IMG/VR virus record: IMGVR_UViG_3300033155_002143
Coordinates: 1-20,503 of that record
DNA: 20,503 nucleotides
Origin: a virus
Reading direction: 5' to 3' (one strand)
Shown here: positions 6,392 to 14,091 of the stretch, piece by piece
How the letters are laid out: every line of letters starts with the position of its first letter
Numbering within the stretch: position 1 is the first letter of the stretch
Made by a program: the position numbers and the translations under genes
The notes under the pieces: generated by a model
The model's input: the letters and a program-made list of their open reading frames with translations, nothing else
Database searches by the model: none
Told to the model about the DNA's origin: nothing

Positions 6392-6661
6392 ATGGATTTT
6401 ATTTGTCCTAAGTGTGGAAAAGAAATTGAACCTCTTGAGAATAGAGTTGTAACTATAACTGTTGAGAAAGAAAAAGATGGTCAAGTTAAGCTTTGGACTG
6501 AAGAGATTCGAGATTTAAAGGGGGTTTTACTAAGTAAACGGATTGATAGCTATGTCTATCATAAGTCTGGTTTAATAAATACAGTTAATCTTAAAAGTTA
6601 TGATGAAAAGAACAATTTGGTTTCAGAAAAATTAGTTAAGCATACTACTATAGGAGTTTAA
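6392..6661 (+). CDS. Small CxxC protein, function unknown
   Basis: The product has 89 residues and begins MDFICPKCGKEIEPLENRVV, a zinc-knuckle half (CPKC) with no second CxxC pair, so a complete zinc ribbon is not visible unless it dimerises. The rest is charged and strand-rich (ITVEKEKDGQVKLWTEEI) without membrane segments. Base composition returns to the AT-rich style of the phage after the GC-rich gene upstream. It ends four bases before the next start, whose SD (AGGAG) lies within its last codons. It may be a small accessory or regulatory protein of the fibre operon; no function can be assigned. Confidence 0.55.
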   Translation: MDFICPKCGKEIEPLENRVVTITVEKEKDGQVKLWTEEIRDLKGVLLSKRIDSYVYHKSGLINTVNLKSYDEKNNLVSEKLVKHTTIGV

Positions 6662-6664
6662 TCT

Positions 6665-8371
6665 ATGTGGAAGCAAGGAGCCTGGGACGGGCTATCCGCA
6701 ATAATGGGGAGGGTCAATGCGATTGAGATTAAGAAAGTCAAAGCTACGTTCTTTGCAACTATTGGTGCAGGAGCAACGTCTGGCACGGTATCGAAACCGG
6801 CAGGGGCTGGTGCGGATGTTGACTTCGTCATGGATGAGTGGGGTACTGCTACAGATGCGCTACTTTCTACTTTGGCTAATGGGAAACCCACGTTTAGAAG
6901 CCCTGAAGACAGTGAGGGAAATATCATCACGACTACGTTTAACACGGCGGGAGAGTTTTCTTTTAGTGGTACTCCTGATCCTGCAGACGCTGTGGCTTTG
7001 GTCTATGTTTATACCTGTTTGTTGGGGAATTTTGTAGTCTCGGAAAGTTTGTTTGAGACGGAATTGCTTGATTGGGTTAAGCCTCATGCAGAAAGTCATG
7101 TTGACGGGACTGATGATATTAGGGATGCAACTGCGTTGGTTAAGGGGCTGGCAACGGCGGCGCAGATCACGAAGCTTAATGGGATTGAGCCTGGTGCTGA
7201 TGTGACAGATGCTGAGAATGTAGCTGGAGCCGGAGCTGTAATGGAGGTGGACTATGGAGCTCAAACGATTCTAAGGGCGACGCTGGATGATACTCCAACT
7301 GCTTTGACCGTAGGGGAAGATCGAATTGTAGGGAGGCAAAGTGGGGGGAATATAGATGGGCTTACTGCGGCTCAAGTAAGAACAATTGCGGAACTTAATG
7401 GGCCACTCTCCCCAATGGTTCTGTCTGGTGGAGTTATTACGGCAGGGACTAATGTAGGGACTTTTAAGGTAGAGGCCTTGACTGCTTTACTAAGGGTGGT
7501 TGATGAGGCGTCTGGGGTTCTGGCCTATGTGACTAAGGCAGAAGAAGATAATATTGCTATTGATGATCCGAATAAGACCTACGTGGTCGTGCTTAACTAT
7601 AATGAGGGAAATCCTACGATAAGTATCTCGGAAGATCAGCCTAATTTGACTCAGAATATTCCTATTGGAAAGGTGATGAGAAATGGAAGTGATGAGGTTC
7701 ATTATATGGCTGGTGGGTATATGCTTTATAATGGACTTGCTCGGCTGCATATGAGAGCAAAGAGTTTAAGGGCTTTGGAATTGGTTAGTGGTTCGGCTAT
7801 ATCTTATGTAGCTACAAATAGTTTTGCTATGACTGCAGGTGTAGTTTATGGAGGGATTAATAAGTTTGATATGGCTCAATACAACTCGGTAAGTACCGCC
7901 TTTGTTCCAGTTCGAGGAGATGGAGGGTCTGGGTTTATTGAAGATAGTCCAAGGAATACCATTGACTTTGGTCACTATGATAAGGGAGATGGAACCCTTG
8001 ATACTGTGGGAATCGGAAGGTATAGTTGTCACTGGGTCTATCGTCACTCTAACGATGATCATGTCTATGTGCTTTATGGAACAGATAGCTATAAGTTAGC
8101 TGAAGCAGAGGTTGCTCCTGAACCACTGAAACCTGATCACTTAGCTGACTTTGGGATACTGGTTGGTTGTATAATTGCTCCTCAGGCGGGGGGAAGTTTT
8201 GCTGAGATTCAAATGGTTACAGATACGGTTTTTGTAGGTACAGCTGTAGCTACTCATAATAACCTCGGTGGGTTGAATGATGGGGATTATAAGCATCTTA
8301 CAGTAGCGGAAAAAGCTGCTTTGCTAAGTGATGCTGATGCAATTAAGTGGGCTTTAGTTTTTGGAGGATAA
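6665..8371 (+). CDS. Tail fibre/spike-like structural protein
   Basis: The product has 568 residues, with AGGAG eight bases ahead of ATG. Residues about 141-175 hold HAESHVDGTDDI...KGLATAAQITKLNGIE, a segment typical of phage fibre and appendage proteins and repeated in the next gene. A Gly/Thr-rich beta region follows (from about 240), with VLSGGVITAGTNVGTFKV and a strand-rich middle. The C-terminus has HNNLGGLNDGDYKHLT, a common fibre repeat. There is no enzymatic motif. It likely forms a trimeric host-recognition fibre or its base. Its stop is four bases before the next start. The alternative is a baseplate or neck-fibre protein. Confidence 0.7.
   Translation: MWKQGAWDGLSAIMGRVNAIEIKKVKATFFATIGAGATSGTVSKPAGAGADVDFVMDEWGTATDALLSTLANGKPTFRSPEDSEGNIITTTFNTAGEFSFSGTPDPADAVALVYVYTCLLGNFVVSESLFETELLDWVKPHAESHVDGTDDIRDATALVKGLATAAQITKLNGIEPGADVTDAENVAGAGAVMEVDYGAQTILRATLDDTPTALTVGEDRIVGRQSGGNIDGLTAAQVRTIAELNGPLSPMVLSGGVITAGTNVGTFKVEALTALLRVVDEASGVLAYVTKAEEDNIAIDDPNKTYVVVLNYNEGNPTISISEDQPNLTQNIPIGKVMRNGSDEVHYMAGGYMLYNGLARLHMRAKSLRALELVSGSAISYVATNSFAMTAGVVYGGINKFDMAQYNSVSTAFVPVRGDGGSGFIEDSPRNTIDFGHYDKGDGTLDTVGIGRYSCHWVYRHSNDDHVYVLYGTDSYKLAEAEVAPEPLKPDHLADFGILVGCIIAPQAGGSFAEIQMVTDTVFVGTAVATHNNLGGLNDGDYKHLTVAEKAALLSDADAIKWALVFGG
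7085..7189 (+). repeat. 35-residue fibre motif, copy 1
   Basis: This segment encodes HAESHVDGTDDI...KLNGIE. It matches the copy at 8735-8839 in 27 of 35 residues, while the DNA has diverged at many third positions, so the repeat is kept at protein level and is not a recent DNA duplication. Confidence 0.85.
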
Positions 8372-8374
8372 AGA

Positions 8375-9388
8375 ATGATTGTTCTTGATAACGGGGATAA
8401 AATTCGAGGAGATGCTTCGGTAGCTACTGTAGTGGATTATACTCTTCATGGGCTTGCTGGAAGTGAGTTAAGCCAGCTGGCTGATGGACAGTTGGCTGAT
8501 GCTACAGGGGATCTTTATACTGCTGAAGCTATTATAGTGGTATCCTCAGTGGTATTGGTGAATACTCATAGTGCCTCAGTAACACTAAATTTATTTCTAT
8601 TGCCTAGTGGGGGAACTGCGAGGAGGGTATTGTCTAAGGATTTTACTCTTGGTGTAGGTTATTCCTTGCACTACGACGGAGTAAAGGTTTTTGTTTTAAG
8701 TCCCACAGGAGCTATTGTAAGTTCTTATGTTGCTCACGCAGCAAGCCATACCGACGGAACCGACGATATTCAAAATGCTACCGCTGCTCAGAAGGGGCTG
8801 GCTACCGCCGCTCAAATTACCAAGCTTGATGCTATTGAGGCTGAAGCAAAGATTGGAGATGTTATAGCATCGGCTAATCTTGGAGATCATAAACTTGTTA
8901 GGGGTGATGGTGGAGCTAAAGGCATACAAGAGAGCACTATCGTTGTCTCTGACGATGGGGAGATGGTGAATACAGGGCAACCTTGTTTTAACGTCAATCT
9001 TTCAGCGGAACAAACTAACATAGCAAAAGATGAAGCTGTTACAATAGCATTTGATACTGAAAACTTTGACGTAGGAAATAATTTTGCTTCAAGCATTTTC
9101 ACAGCACCTGTAACAGGTAAATATCAGCTTAGTTTATTGATACGTGGTTTAGATTTAGATACTGCCGCCACCTACTATTATTTTCAGATAAAAACATCAA
9201 ATAGAACCTATAGGATTATACAAACTCCGGTATTTACTGCTGATGTGGGTAATTTTGGTTGGAGTTTATCGGTAACAGCAGATATGGATGCGAATGATAC
9301 CGCTCATTGTGAGATTTATCAATCAGGTGGAACAGTGCAAACTGATATTCACGCTAATACTTTTTTCTCAGGAGCATTAATTTGCTAA
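8375..9388 (+). CDS. Fibre-like protein with C-terminal C1q/TNF-like domain
   Basis: The product has 337 residues and a start behind GGAGG. Residues about 48-115 form a small beta domain. Residues 121-155 repeat the HxxSHxDGTDDI...GLATAAQITKL motif of the preceding fibre. The C-terminal 135 residues have C1q-like features: F-N-V at the start, VTIAFDTENFDVGNNF (222-237), the FTAPVTGKYQLSL block (242-254) and the closing FFSGALIC. C1q-like domains are compact trimeric heads that bind ligands, so this is a strong receptor-binding or fibre-tip candidate. It probably assembles with, or substitutes for part of, the upstream fibre. The shared motif may be a docking or trimerisation segment (inference). 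Confidence 0.78.
   Translation: MIVLDNGDKIRGDASVATVVDYTLHGLAGSELSQLADGQLADATGDLYTAEAIIVVSSVVLVNTHSASVTLNLFLLPSGGTARRVLSKDFTLGVGYSLHYDGVKVFVLSPTGAIVSSYVAHAASHTDGTDDIQNATAAQKGLATAAQITKLDAIEAEAKIGDVIASANLGDHKLVRGDGGAKGIQESTIVVSDDGEMVNTGQPCFNVNLSAEQTNIAKDEAVTIAFDTENFDVGNNFASSIFTAPVTGKYQLSLLIRGLDLDTAATYYYFQIKTSNRTYRIIQTPVFTADVGNFGWSLSVTADMDANDTAHCEIYQSGGTVQTDIHANTFFSGALIC
8735..8839 (+). repeat. 35-residue fibre motif, copy 2
   Basis: This segment encodes HAASHTDGTDDI...KLDAIE, the partner of 7085-7189. The two differ at 8 of 35 residues. Confidence 0.85.
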
Positions 9389-9411
9389 TAACAAAGGAGA
9401 AAATATAAACA

Positions 9412-9666
9412 ATGAAAACAATTCAAGTGCAAATTGAAGATCTCGAATATGATATATTAGAATCCTGGTTAGGAGTTGGTCGGGTAGAGCTATGGTTGCA
9501 ACATGCTTTGGATAATAAGATTCGGCAGAGAGTTGATGCTTCAGTGTTTGAAGCAACAGATCAGAATCCTAAGAAATTGAGTAAAGAAACTAAACTTGTC
9601 TTATTGGCTAAGACTAAGCTTCCTACTCGAGAGGATCGAGATGGTTTGGAGAAACAACATGCCTGA
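9412..9666 (+). CDS. Small acidic/helical protein of unknown function
   Basis: The product has 84 residues. The nearest SD, AAAGGAG (9393-9399), is 12 bases before ATG 9412, a long spacing that suggests modest translation. The sequence is helical and charged, with no membrane segment or Cys (VGRVELWLQHALDNKIRQRV in the middle, KKLSKETKLVLLAKTKLP later). Its end overlaps the next gene by eight bases. It could be an anti-holin-like or structural accessory, but nothing in it shows a function. Confidence 0.55.
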   Translation: MKTIQVQIEDLEYDILESWLGVGRVELWLQHALDNKIRQRVDASVFEATDQNPKKLSKETKLVLLAKTKLPTREDRDGLEKQHA

Positions 9667-9910
9667 TTTGATTGCGCAAGGAGGAGCGGCTGGAGCTGGA
9701 ACATTTTTAGGTGTACTTGCCTCTTGGTTTGGTTTAAAACATAGACTTGAGGCTCAAGATAAAAAGATTAGTGAACTTGCTAATGACGTTAGGTATAAGG
9801 ATACTTGTGAAGCAACCGTGCTTAGTTTTGATAAAAGACTGGCTGATCATGGAGCACTTTTGGCCGAGATGCGTGGAGATATTAAAGAACTTTTAGCGAG
9901 GAAATCCTAA
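9659..9910 (+). CDS. One-TM coiled-coil protein of the lysis cassette (holin- or spanin-like)
   Basis: The product has 83 residues. ATG 9659 is chosen over earlier in-frame starts because TTTGGAG ends seven bases upstream and the extra residues would lie wholly inside the previous gene. An N-terminal Gly/Ala/Leu-rich segment (residues about 8-25, GGAAGAGTFLGVLASWFGL) can cross the membrane; residues 28-80 form a heptad-like, Lys/Glu-rich helix. This layout fits XhlA-like lysis helpers or small inner-membrane spanin-like proteins. Its TAA overlaps the endolysin ATG (TAATG at 9908-9912), so the two are probably co-translated. The lysis role is inferred from layout and neighbours. Confidence 0.6.
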   Translation: MPDLIAQGGAAGAGTFLGVLASWFGLKHRLEAQDKKISELANDVRYKDTCEATVLSFDKRLADHGALLAEMRGDIKELLARKS

Positions 9911-10266
9911 TGGGAGATCTTACTAAGAACTTTAGTCGGTGGGAATTTGCCTGTAAGTGTGGCTGCGGTAAAGATGATATAGACGAGCGACTTGTTAATC
10001 GAATTCAAGTAGTTCGAGATATTATTCTTGTTCCAATAATGATTTCAAGTGGTTGCCGATGTCAAGAGCATAATAGAGCTGTAGGCGGAGCAAGCACAAG
10101 CTTTCATCTTAAGGGTGAGGCAGTTGATTGGTACTTCGAAGAACCTTATGATGAAAAGCTTTACTTCAGAGTGTCTGTTTTACTTGCTAACTGGAGTGGA
10201 GGTTTTCATTACTATCGGGATAAAAAATTCTTCCACACAGATATTGGAAGAGAAAGAAGATGGTAG
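9910..10266 (+). CDS. Endolysin, peptidase M15 family
   Basis: The product has 118 residues, the usual size of a single-domain M15A (Peptidase_M15_3) enzyme. The zinc-site signature is complete: SGCRCQEHNRAVGGA leads into SFHLKGEAVD (H66, D73), and FFHTDIG near the C-terminus supplies H109 and D111. The N-terminal FSRWEFACKCGCG is also typical. Such enzymes cleave peptide bonds in peptidoglycan stem peptides (carboxypeptidase or L-Ala-D-Glu endopeptidase type). There is no signal peptide, so it would depend on a holin for access, and a holin-like gene follows four bases after the stop. Alternatively it could be a virion-borne wall hydrolase, but the cassette context favours lysis. Confidence 0.93.
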   Translation: MGDLTKNFSRWEFACKCGCGKDDIDERLVNRIQVVRDIILVPIMISSGCRCQEHNRAVGGASTSFHLKGEAVDWYFEEPYDEKLYFRVSVLLANWSGGFHYYRDKKFFHTDIGRERRW

Positions 10267-10270
10267 ACTA

Positions 10271-10669
10271 ATGTGGAATTGGGCTAAAAGCATTCTTAGC
10301 ATCGGTAAGAATTCCGAGACTCTTATCACTGGTGCTGTTGCTGGGATAGATGCGTTGGTTTTTACTGCTGAGGAAAAATCAAGAGCTTCTCTCGAAGCGT
10401 ATCAACTATGGCTAAAGACTCAAGAGGTACTTGCTTCTGAATCTTCCGTGCGAAGCATCACGAGAAGAATCTTAGCCATTATGATTCTTGGAACTTTTTT
10501 AGGCTTGCTTATTGCTGCGGCAGTGGCCTATCCAATAAGCGAGACTTATGCTGCTTTTTTGCTTTCTTTAGCTTCTGAGCTAAGTGGGCTAAGCTTGGCT
10601 ATTGGTTGTTTCTACTTTGGTGTTCATTTGCTGAGGGGCTTGGGCAAACCCAAGAATCGTTCCATTTAA
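10271..10669 (+). CDS. Holin-like membrane protein
   Basis: ATG 10271 gives 132 residues; longer in-frame starts would overlap the endolysin almost completely. The N-terminal half is soluble and helical (residues 1-65, with VFTAEEKSRASLEAYQLWLK). Two hydrophobic spans follow: about 67-89 (ILAIMILGTFLGLLIAAAVA) and about 94-121 (AAFLLSLASELSGLSLAIG and on). The C-terminus is basic (RGLGKPKNR). This resembles the GTA/Holin_3TM group of holins, which open the inner membrane to release or activate the endolysin. The start has only a weak SD and is close to the endolysin stop, suggesting translational coupling. The stop codon lies inside copy C of the dyad element. Confidence 0.72.
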   Translation: MWNWAKSILSIGKNSETLITGAVAGIDALVFTAEEKSRASLEAYQLWLKTQEVLASESSVRSITRRILAIMILGTFLGLLIAAAVAYPISETYAAFLLSLASELSGLSLAIGCFYFGVHLLRGLGKPKNRSI

Positions 10670-10682
10670 TGGATTGATCGAG
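10656..10682. repeat. Dyad element copy C (core CCATTTAATGG)
   Basis: The left arm ATCGTTCCATT and right arm AATGGATTGATCGAG surround the palindromic core. The TAA of the holin-like gene is within the core. The right arm abuts the purine-rich SD of the next gene, whose ATG is at 10700. Confidence 0.8.
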
Positions 10683-10699
10683 AAGAGGGGGGGAGGAAT

Positions 10700-10972
10700 A
10701 TGAGTTTTAAGAAAAATGTAACGGCTCGATTGGAAAGGCTTGAAGATAAGATGGATCAGTTGATAGAGATTTATGGAGAGGCGGAAAGGTTAAAAGAACA
10801 AAATGAGGCTCTTTTTGACAGGCTTATGTCGAGAAACTGGGATGAATATTATTTGAGTCCCTCCGCTTCAAATAGGCTAAAGCGGGATAGGCCTGAGCCG
10901 ACTGTACTATTGCCGTCACAGGATGAAGCATCCATTGGAGGGGTTTTTACTAATGAAGAACTTAGTGGATAG
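10700..10972 (+). CDS. Small coiled-coil protein upstream of the portal
   Basis: The product has 90 residues behind an unusually purine-rich leader with GGAGG. Residues 1-45 have a heptad pattern (VTARLERLEDKMDQLIEIY and on), then a polar, Pro/Ser-rich tail. There is no TM or catalytic motif. It overlaps the portal by 20 bases. I see no family match; a small assembly chaperone or head accessory is possible from its position. Confidence 0.55.
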   Translation: MSFKKNVTARLERLEDKMDQLIEIYGEAERLKEQNEALFDRLMSRNWDEYYLSPSASNRLKRDRPEPTVLLPSQDEASIGGVFTNEELSG

Positions 10973-12941
10973 TAAAGCAGCGAACTATATGAAGAAGAAA
11001 CCGGCAGCGAAACAAGGTCGGAATGAACGTGTTCTTTGGACTCATATTGAGAATAGGAAGGCTGATGGTCTTGCTGCTCGGAGGCTTTATGAGCAAAAGT
11101 GGCTCTTGAACTTAGCTTTTTTTGCTGGAAGGCAATATGTCTTTTTTAACTCGAGTGCGCATACGCTGCAGAATCTCGATGCTGTAAGGGGTAGGATCAG
11201 GATGATGGATAATCAGATTATGCCGAGAGTAAGAAGGCAGATTGCTGATTTTATTAAGAATGATCCAGTTATGTCTGTGGTTCCGAGCTCGACTGAGGAT
11301 GAGGATATTAAAGCGGCCAAAGCTGGGGATAAGTTCTTAAAAAGTTTTTGGCAAAGCAACCGGATGAAAAAGAAAGTAAGGCAATTGGCTGGTTGGCAAT
11401 TTACTACTGGCAATGTTTTTCTAAGCCATAAGTGGAACGCTAAGTTGGGTCCGATTGAGCTGGATAAAGCTACTGGAGCGATGGTCTATGCTGGAGATGT
11501 TGATGTAGATATTTGGTCTCCCTTCAATGTTATCTTTCCTATAGTAACTATGGGGGATACAGAACTGCATGAGTTTCCTTGGATGATTAGGATGCGCTGG
11601 AGGACGCTTGAGTATATTACGGAAAATTTTAAGAACGGAAAGTTGGTTCAAGCAGAGGGAATGCCTTCGGCTATGGCTGACGCTCATTATATGATCGGGG
11701 CTGGTATAGGAACTCAAGCGAGAAAATTTCCTGGGGCTATGTTGCTGGAATATTTTCATAAGCCAGATAAGATTTTTCCTCGAGGGTTGGCTTGTACCTG
11801 TGCTAATGGGATTATTCTTGAGGCTAAAGACTACCCCTACGCAAAATATAACATGGAACAGTTTAAGGATGTAGATGTTCCAGGGCAATTCTTGGGTAAA
11901 GCAACTATGGAAGATGCCATAGCACTACAAAAAACTTGGAATACAACGCTTAGTGATATTCAAGAATTTAATCGAACAATGGGGAGAGGGAAGTATCTCA
12001 TTCCTGAGAACAGTGGTTTTCGAATTGAATTTGATAATGCGATGAGTCAGCATATTTACTACAGGCCGGTTATGGGGCTTAAACCGGAGTTGATGACTAT
12101 AAAGAATATGCCAGGAAGTTTTGCTATGACCTTGGAGACAACTTGGAATAGCTTGAATAATCTTTTTTCTCAGCATGAGGTTACTCAAGGGACGAATAAA
12201 AGTGATATTCGAAGCGGGGAGATGGTTTCGATACTAAGGGAACAGGATGCTCATGGAGCTATTCCAAGTCATCAGATTTTTGAGGAGAGTCTCGAGGGGC
12301 TGATGAGTGGAGTGCTGCGGAGGGTTCAAAAAGGTTATACTGAGCCAAGAATGATTAAGGTTCTTGGAAGGGATAAAGAGCTTGAGGTGGTAAGTTTTGG
12401 AGCCGCCGACTTGGCAGGGAATACCGACGTGACTGTGAAGAAGCAATCGAGTTTGCCTGATTCGAGAATTGCTCGCGAAGCTCGGGTGATGCAACGGTTT
12501 GAGCGAGGGCTTTATGGTCCTCCAGAAGACCCGGAGGTTAGAAGGCATGTGATGAACATGCTTGACGATGCTGTTGTAGCCGATATTTTTTCTACACAAA
12601 AGCTTGACGAGGCTGTGGCAAGATGGGAGAATAGACTTTTGATCCAGATGGATGTGCCTACCAATGCCTATGATAATGATGCACTGCATCTGAGTGAGCA
12701 TACAAAGTTTCAGAAAAGCATGGATTATCAAAAGCTTAAACTAACGGATAGGAAAAGTTTTATTGAAATGGAAGCAAGATTTCTTAAACATAATATGATA
12801 CATCAGACAAGAGTTGCTGAACAAAGAGAAGCAATGCTTCAAGAACAGTTAATGATGAAAGGAGGTCAAAGTGGTGGAGGAAGTGGAGGAGGAAGTGGAG
12901 GGAACAACAAGGGAGGAAGTAAAGAAAGCAAAAAGGAATAA
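10953..12941 (+). CDS. Phage portal protein
   Basis: The product has about 662 residues. ATG 10953 is chosen over ATG 10923 because GGAGGGG (10937-10943) lies nine bases upstream. Portals form the ring at the unique capsid vertex through which DNA enters and leaves. Evidence is the size, the N-terminal helical block with LYEQKWLLNLAFFAGRQY, the segment RQIADFIKNDPVMSVVP, then KFLKSFWQSNRMKKKVRQLA, and location ahead of the scaffold candidate and capsid genes. This organisation resembles large P22-like/podoviral portals. The C-terminus is a low-complexity Gly/Ser tail (GGGSGGGSGG), and the same DNA encodes the start of the next gene in another frame. The family call is confident; the subgroup is inferred. 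Confidence 0.88.
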   Translation: MKNLVDSKAANYMKKKPAAKQGRNERVLWTHIENRKADGLAARRLYEQKWLLNLAFFAGRQYVFFNSSAHTLQNLDAVRGRIRMMDNQIMPRVRRQIADFIKNDPVMSVVPSSTEDEDIKAAKAGDKFLKSFWQSNRMKKKVRQLAGWQFTTGNVFLSHKWNAKLGPIELDKATGAMVYAGDVDVDIWSPFNVIFPIVTMGDTELHEFPWMIRMRWRTLEYITENFKNGKLVQAEGMPSAMADAHYMIGAGIGTQARKFPGAMLLEYFHKPDKIFPRGLACTCANGIILEAKDYPYAKYNMEQFKDVDVPGQFLGKATMEDAIALQKTWNTTLSDIQEFNRTMGRGKYLIPENSGFRIEFDNAMSQHIYYRPVMGLKPELMTIKNMPGSFAMTLETTWNSLNNLFSQHEVTQGTNKSDIRSGEMVSILREQDAHGAIPSHQIFEESLEGLMSGVLRRVQKGYTEPRMIKVLGRDKELEVVSFGAADLAGNTDVTVKKQSSLPDSRIAREARVMQRFERGLYGPPEDPEVRRHVMNMLDDAVVADIFSTQKLDEAVARWENRLLIQMDVPTNAYDNDALHLSEHTKFQKSMDYQKLKLTDRKSFIEMEARFLKHNMIHQTRVAEQREAMLQEQLMMKGGQSGGGSGGGSGGNNKGGSKESKKE

Positions 12942-13188
12942 AGCGCTAAGCGATTGTGTTCAAGCTTGGAACGGTTTTATAGCTGGGTTGATAAAGGCCC
13001 ATAGTTCCTGGGAAAGATACTGTAAGCTTAGGCTTAGCGAGCGAATCAACCTTGAGGAATATCCTTTGGATGTTCAGAAAAAGTTTTATTTGGCTAATCC
13101 TCATGGAGAATTTGATTTGCTCGTTGATGATCAGCTTACAAGGCCTCCTATAGAGGAATTTCTTAAAAGTCAATTAGTTAAACTTTAA
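12871..13188 (+). CDS. Small protein starting at GTG inside the portal gene, function unknown
   Basis: The product has 105 residues. GTG 12871 is five bases behind a perfect AAAGGAGG (12858-12865) that lies in the portal coding sequence, so the two genes overlap by 71 bases in different frames. The overlap encodes a low-complexity Val/Glu segment, the frame-shifted image of the portal's Gly/Ser tail. The unique part (from KALSDCVQAWNGFIAGLIKA) is helical, ending with PPIEEFLKSQLVKL, without a known motif. No later Met is available as an alternative start. It is probably a head-morphogenesis accessory, by position only. Confidence 0.6.
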   Translation: MVEEVEEEVEGTTREEVKKAKRNKALSDCVQAWNGFIAGLIKAHSSWERYCKLRLSERINLEEYPLDVQKKFYLANPHGEFDLLVDDQLTRPPIEEFLKSQLVKL

Positions 13189-13194
13189 ATCAAA

Positions 13195-13207
13195 GCAGCG
13201 AAGCTGC
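13195..13207. other. GCAGC-GAA-GCTGC mini-hairpin before the scaffold candidate
   Basis: A perfect 5-bp inverted repeat with a GAA triloop lies seven bases after the previous stop and six bases before AAAGGAG (13211-13217). It contains GCGAAGC, a sequence known to fold as an unusually stable DNA mini-hairpin. A similar GGCGAAGCC occurs at 432-440. It may affect mRNA stability or translation of the scaffold gene. Confidence 0.4.
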
Positions 13208-13224
13208 AACAAAGGAGAATGATT

Positions 13225-14088
13225 ATGTTATTAACTAAGGATGATGGGAGTCAAGGAACTGGCACAGGCCAGGGAGATGGTAGCCCCACACAAATTCAGA
13301 TTACAATAGGTGATGAAACAAAGATGTTGTCTGCTGCTGAGGTTGCGCTTGCTGTGAATAAGGCAAATGAACTTGATGTTACGAATGAGCAGTTTGCTGG
13401 ATTTAAAAAAGTGTTGACTCAGTACGGTATTAATCCGGAAGAGTATCTTCGGAATAGTGAGGCAAGCTTTGCTCTGATGAATCAGTTAATTGAGCAAGGT
13501 GTTATTGATGAGCAAGGAAATGTAGTTGAGAAGAAGGCTCCGGGTGTAGTGCCTGTAATAACTCCGATTACTCCTGACGAGGGAAAAGTGACTAAGTCTA
13601 CTCAAGTTGTACTTGATGCGTTAACCAAAGTTGGTGAGCGTATAAATAAACTTGAGGATGGTCAGTCAAATATCTATCGTAGGAATATTTCAAGGGATGT
13701 TAAGGCAGTATATTCTAATCTTTCTGACAATGATGTTTCTGAAGCTCTGGCAAAAGCTCAAAGTGATCGAAGTATAAACTTCTGGGATCACATTAAAGTT
13801 ATGTCAGAAGCAAAAAAGGTAGAGGAAAGTCAGGTTGCGTTGACTCACGCTAAGAATACTATAAGCTTGCTTGTTAAAGCAGGGGTTCTTGACGAAGGGA
13901 AGATTGATCTAGAGAAGTTGGACTTGGTTGCTTTAGATAAAATTGATCCCAAGAACGAACCTCCGGTTTATGAAGGGAAGAAATTTATGTTTGCCTCGAG
14001 GCAAAGAAAGTTGGGGCAACTGGGTAAAGGTGAGTATGCACTTCCTGCTGATGGTATGAAGGAAATGTTGGAAAAACGAAAGGAGTAA
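13225..14088 (+). CDS. Putative scaffolding protein
   Basis: ATG 13225 (287 residues) is preferred over ATG 13219, since the SD AAAGGAG ends only one base before 13219 but seven before 13225. The protein is charged, helix-rich and soluble: a Gly/Gln/Asp-rich start, a central region with long helices (KSTQVVLDALTKVGERINKL) and a basic C-terminus (MKEMLEKRKE). A hydrophilic helical protein ending just before the major capsid gene is the usual place and character of a scaffold, which templates the procapsid and binds the coat through a basic C-terminal helix. No protease active site is visible. The call rests on position and composition. Confidence 0.62.
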   Translation: MLLTKDDGSQGTGTGQGDGSPTQIQITIGDETKMLSAAEVALAVNKANELDVTNEQFAGFKKVLTQYGINPEEYLRNSEASFALMNQLIEQGVIDEQGNVVEKKAPGVVPVITPITPDEGKVTKSTQVVLDALTKVGERINKLEDGQSNIYRRNISRDVKAVYSNLSDNDVSEALAKAQSDRSINFWDHIKVMSEAKKVEESQVALTHAKNTISLLVKAGVLDEGKIDLEKLDLVALDKIDPKNEPPVYEGKKFMFASRQRKLGQLGKGEYALPADGMKEMLEKRKE

Positions 14089-14091
14089 GAA

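Noticed and set aside
10115-10270. Longer N-terminus for the holin-like gene
   Set aside because: It would overlap the endolysin by about 150 bases out of frame; the extra residues look like shadow translation.
10923-10952. Portal start at ATG 10923
   Set aside because: Poor SD and a longer overlap with the previous gene; GGAGGGG supports ATG 10953.
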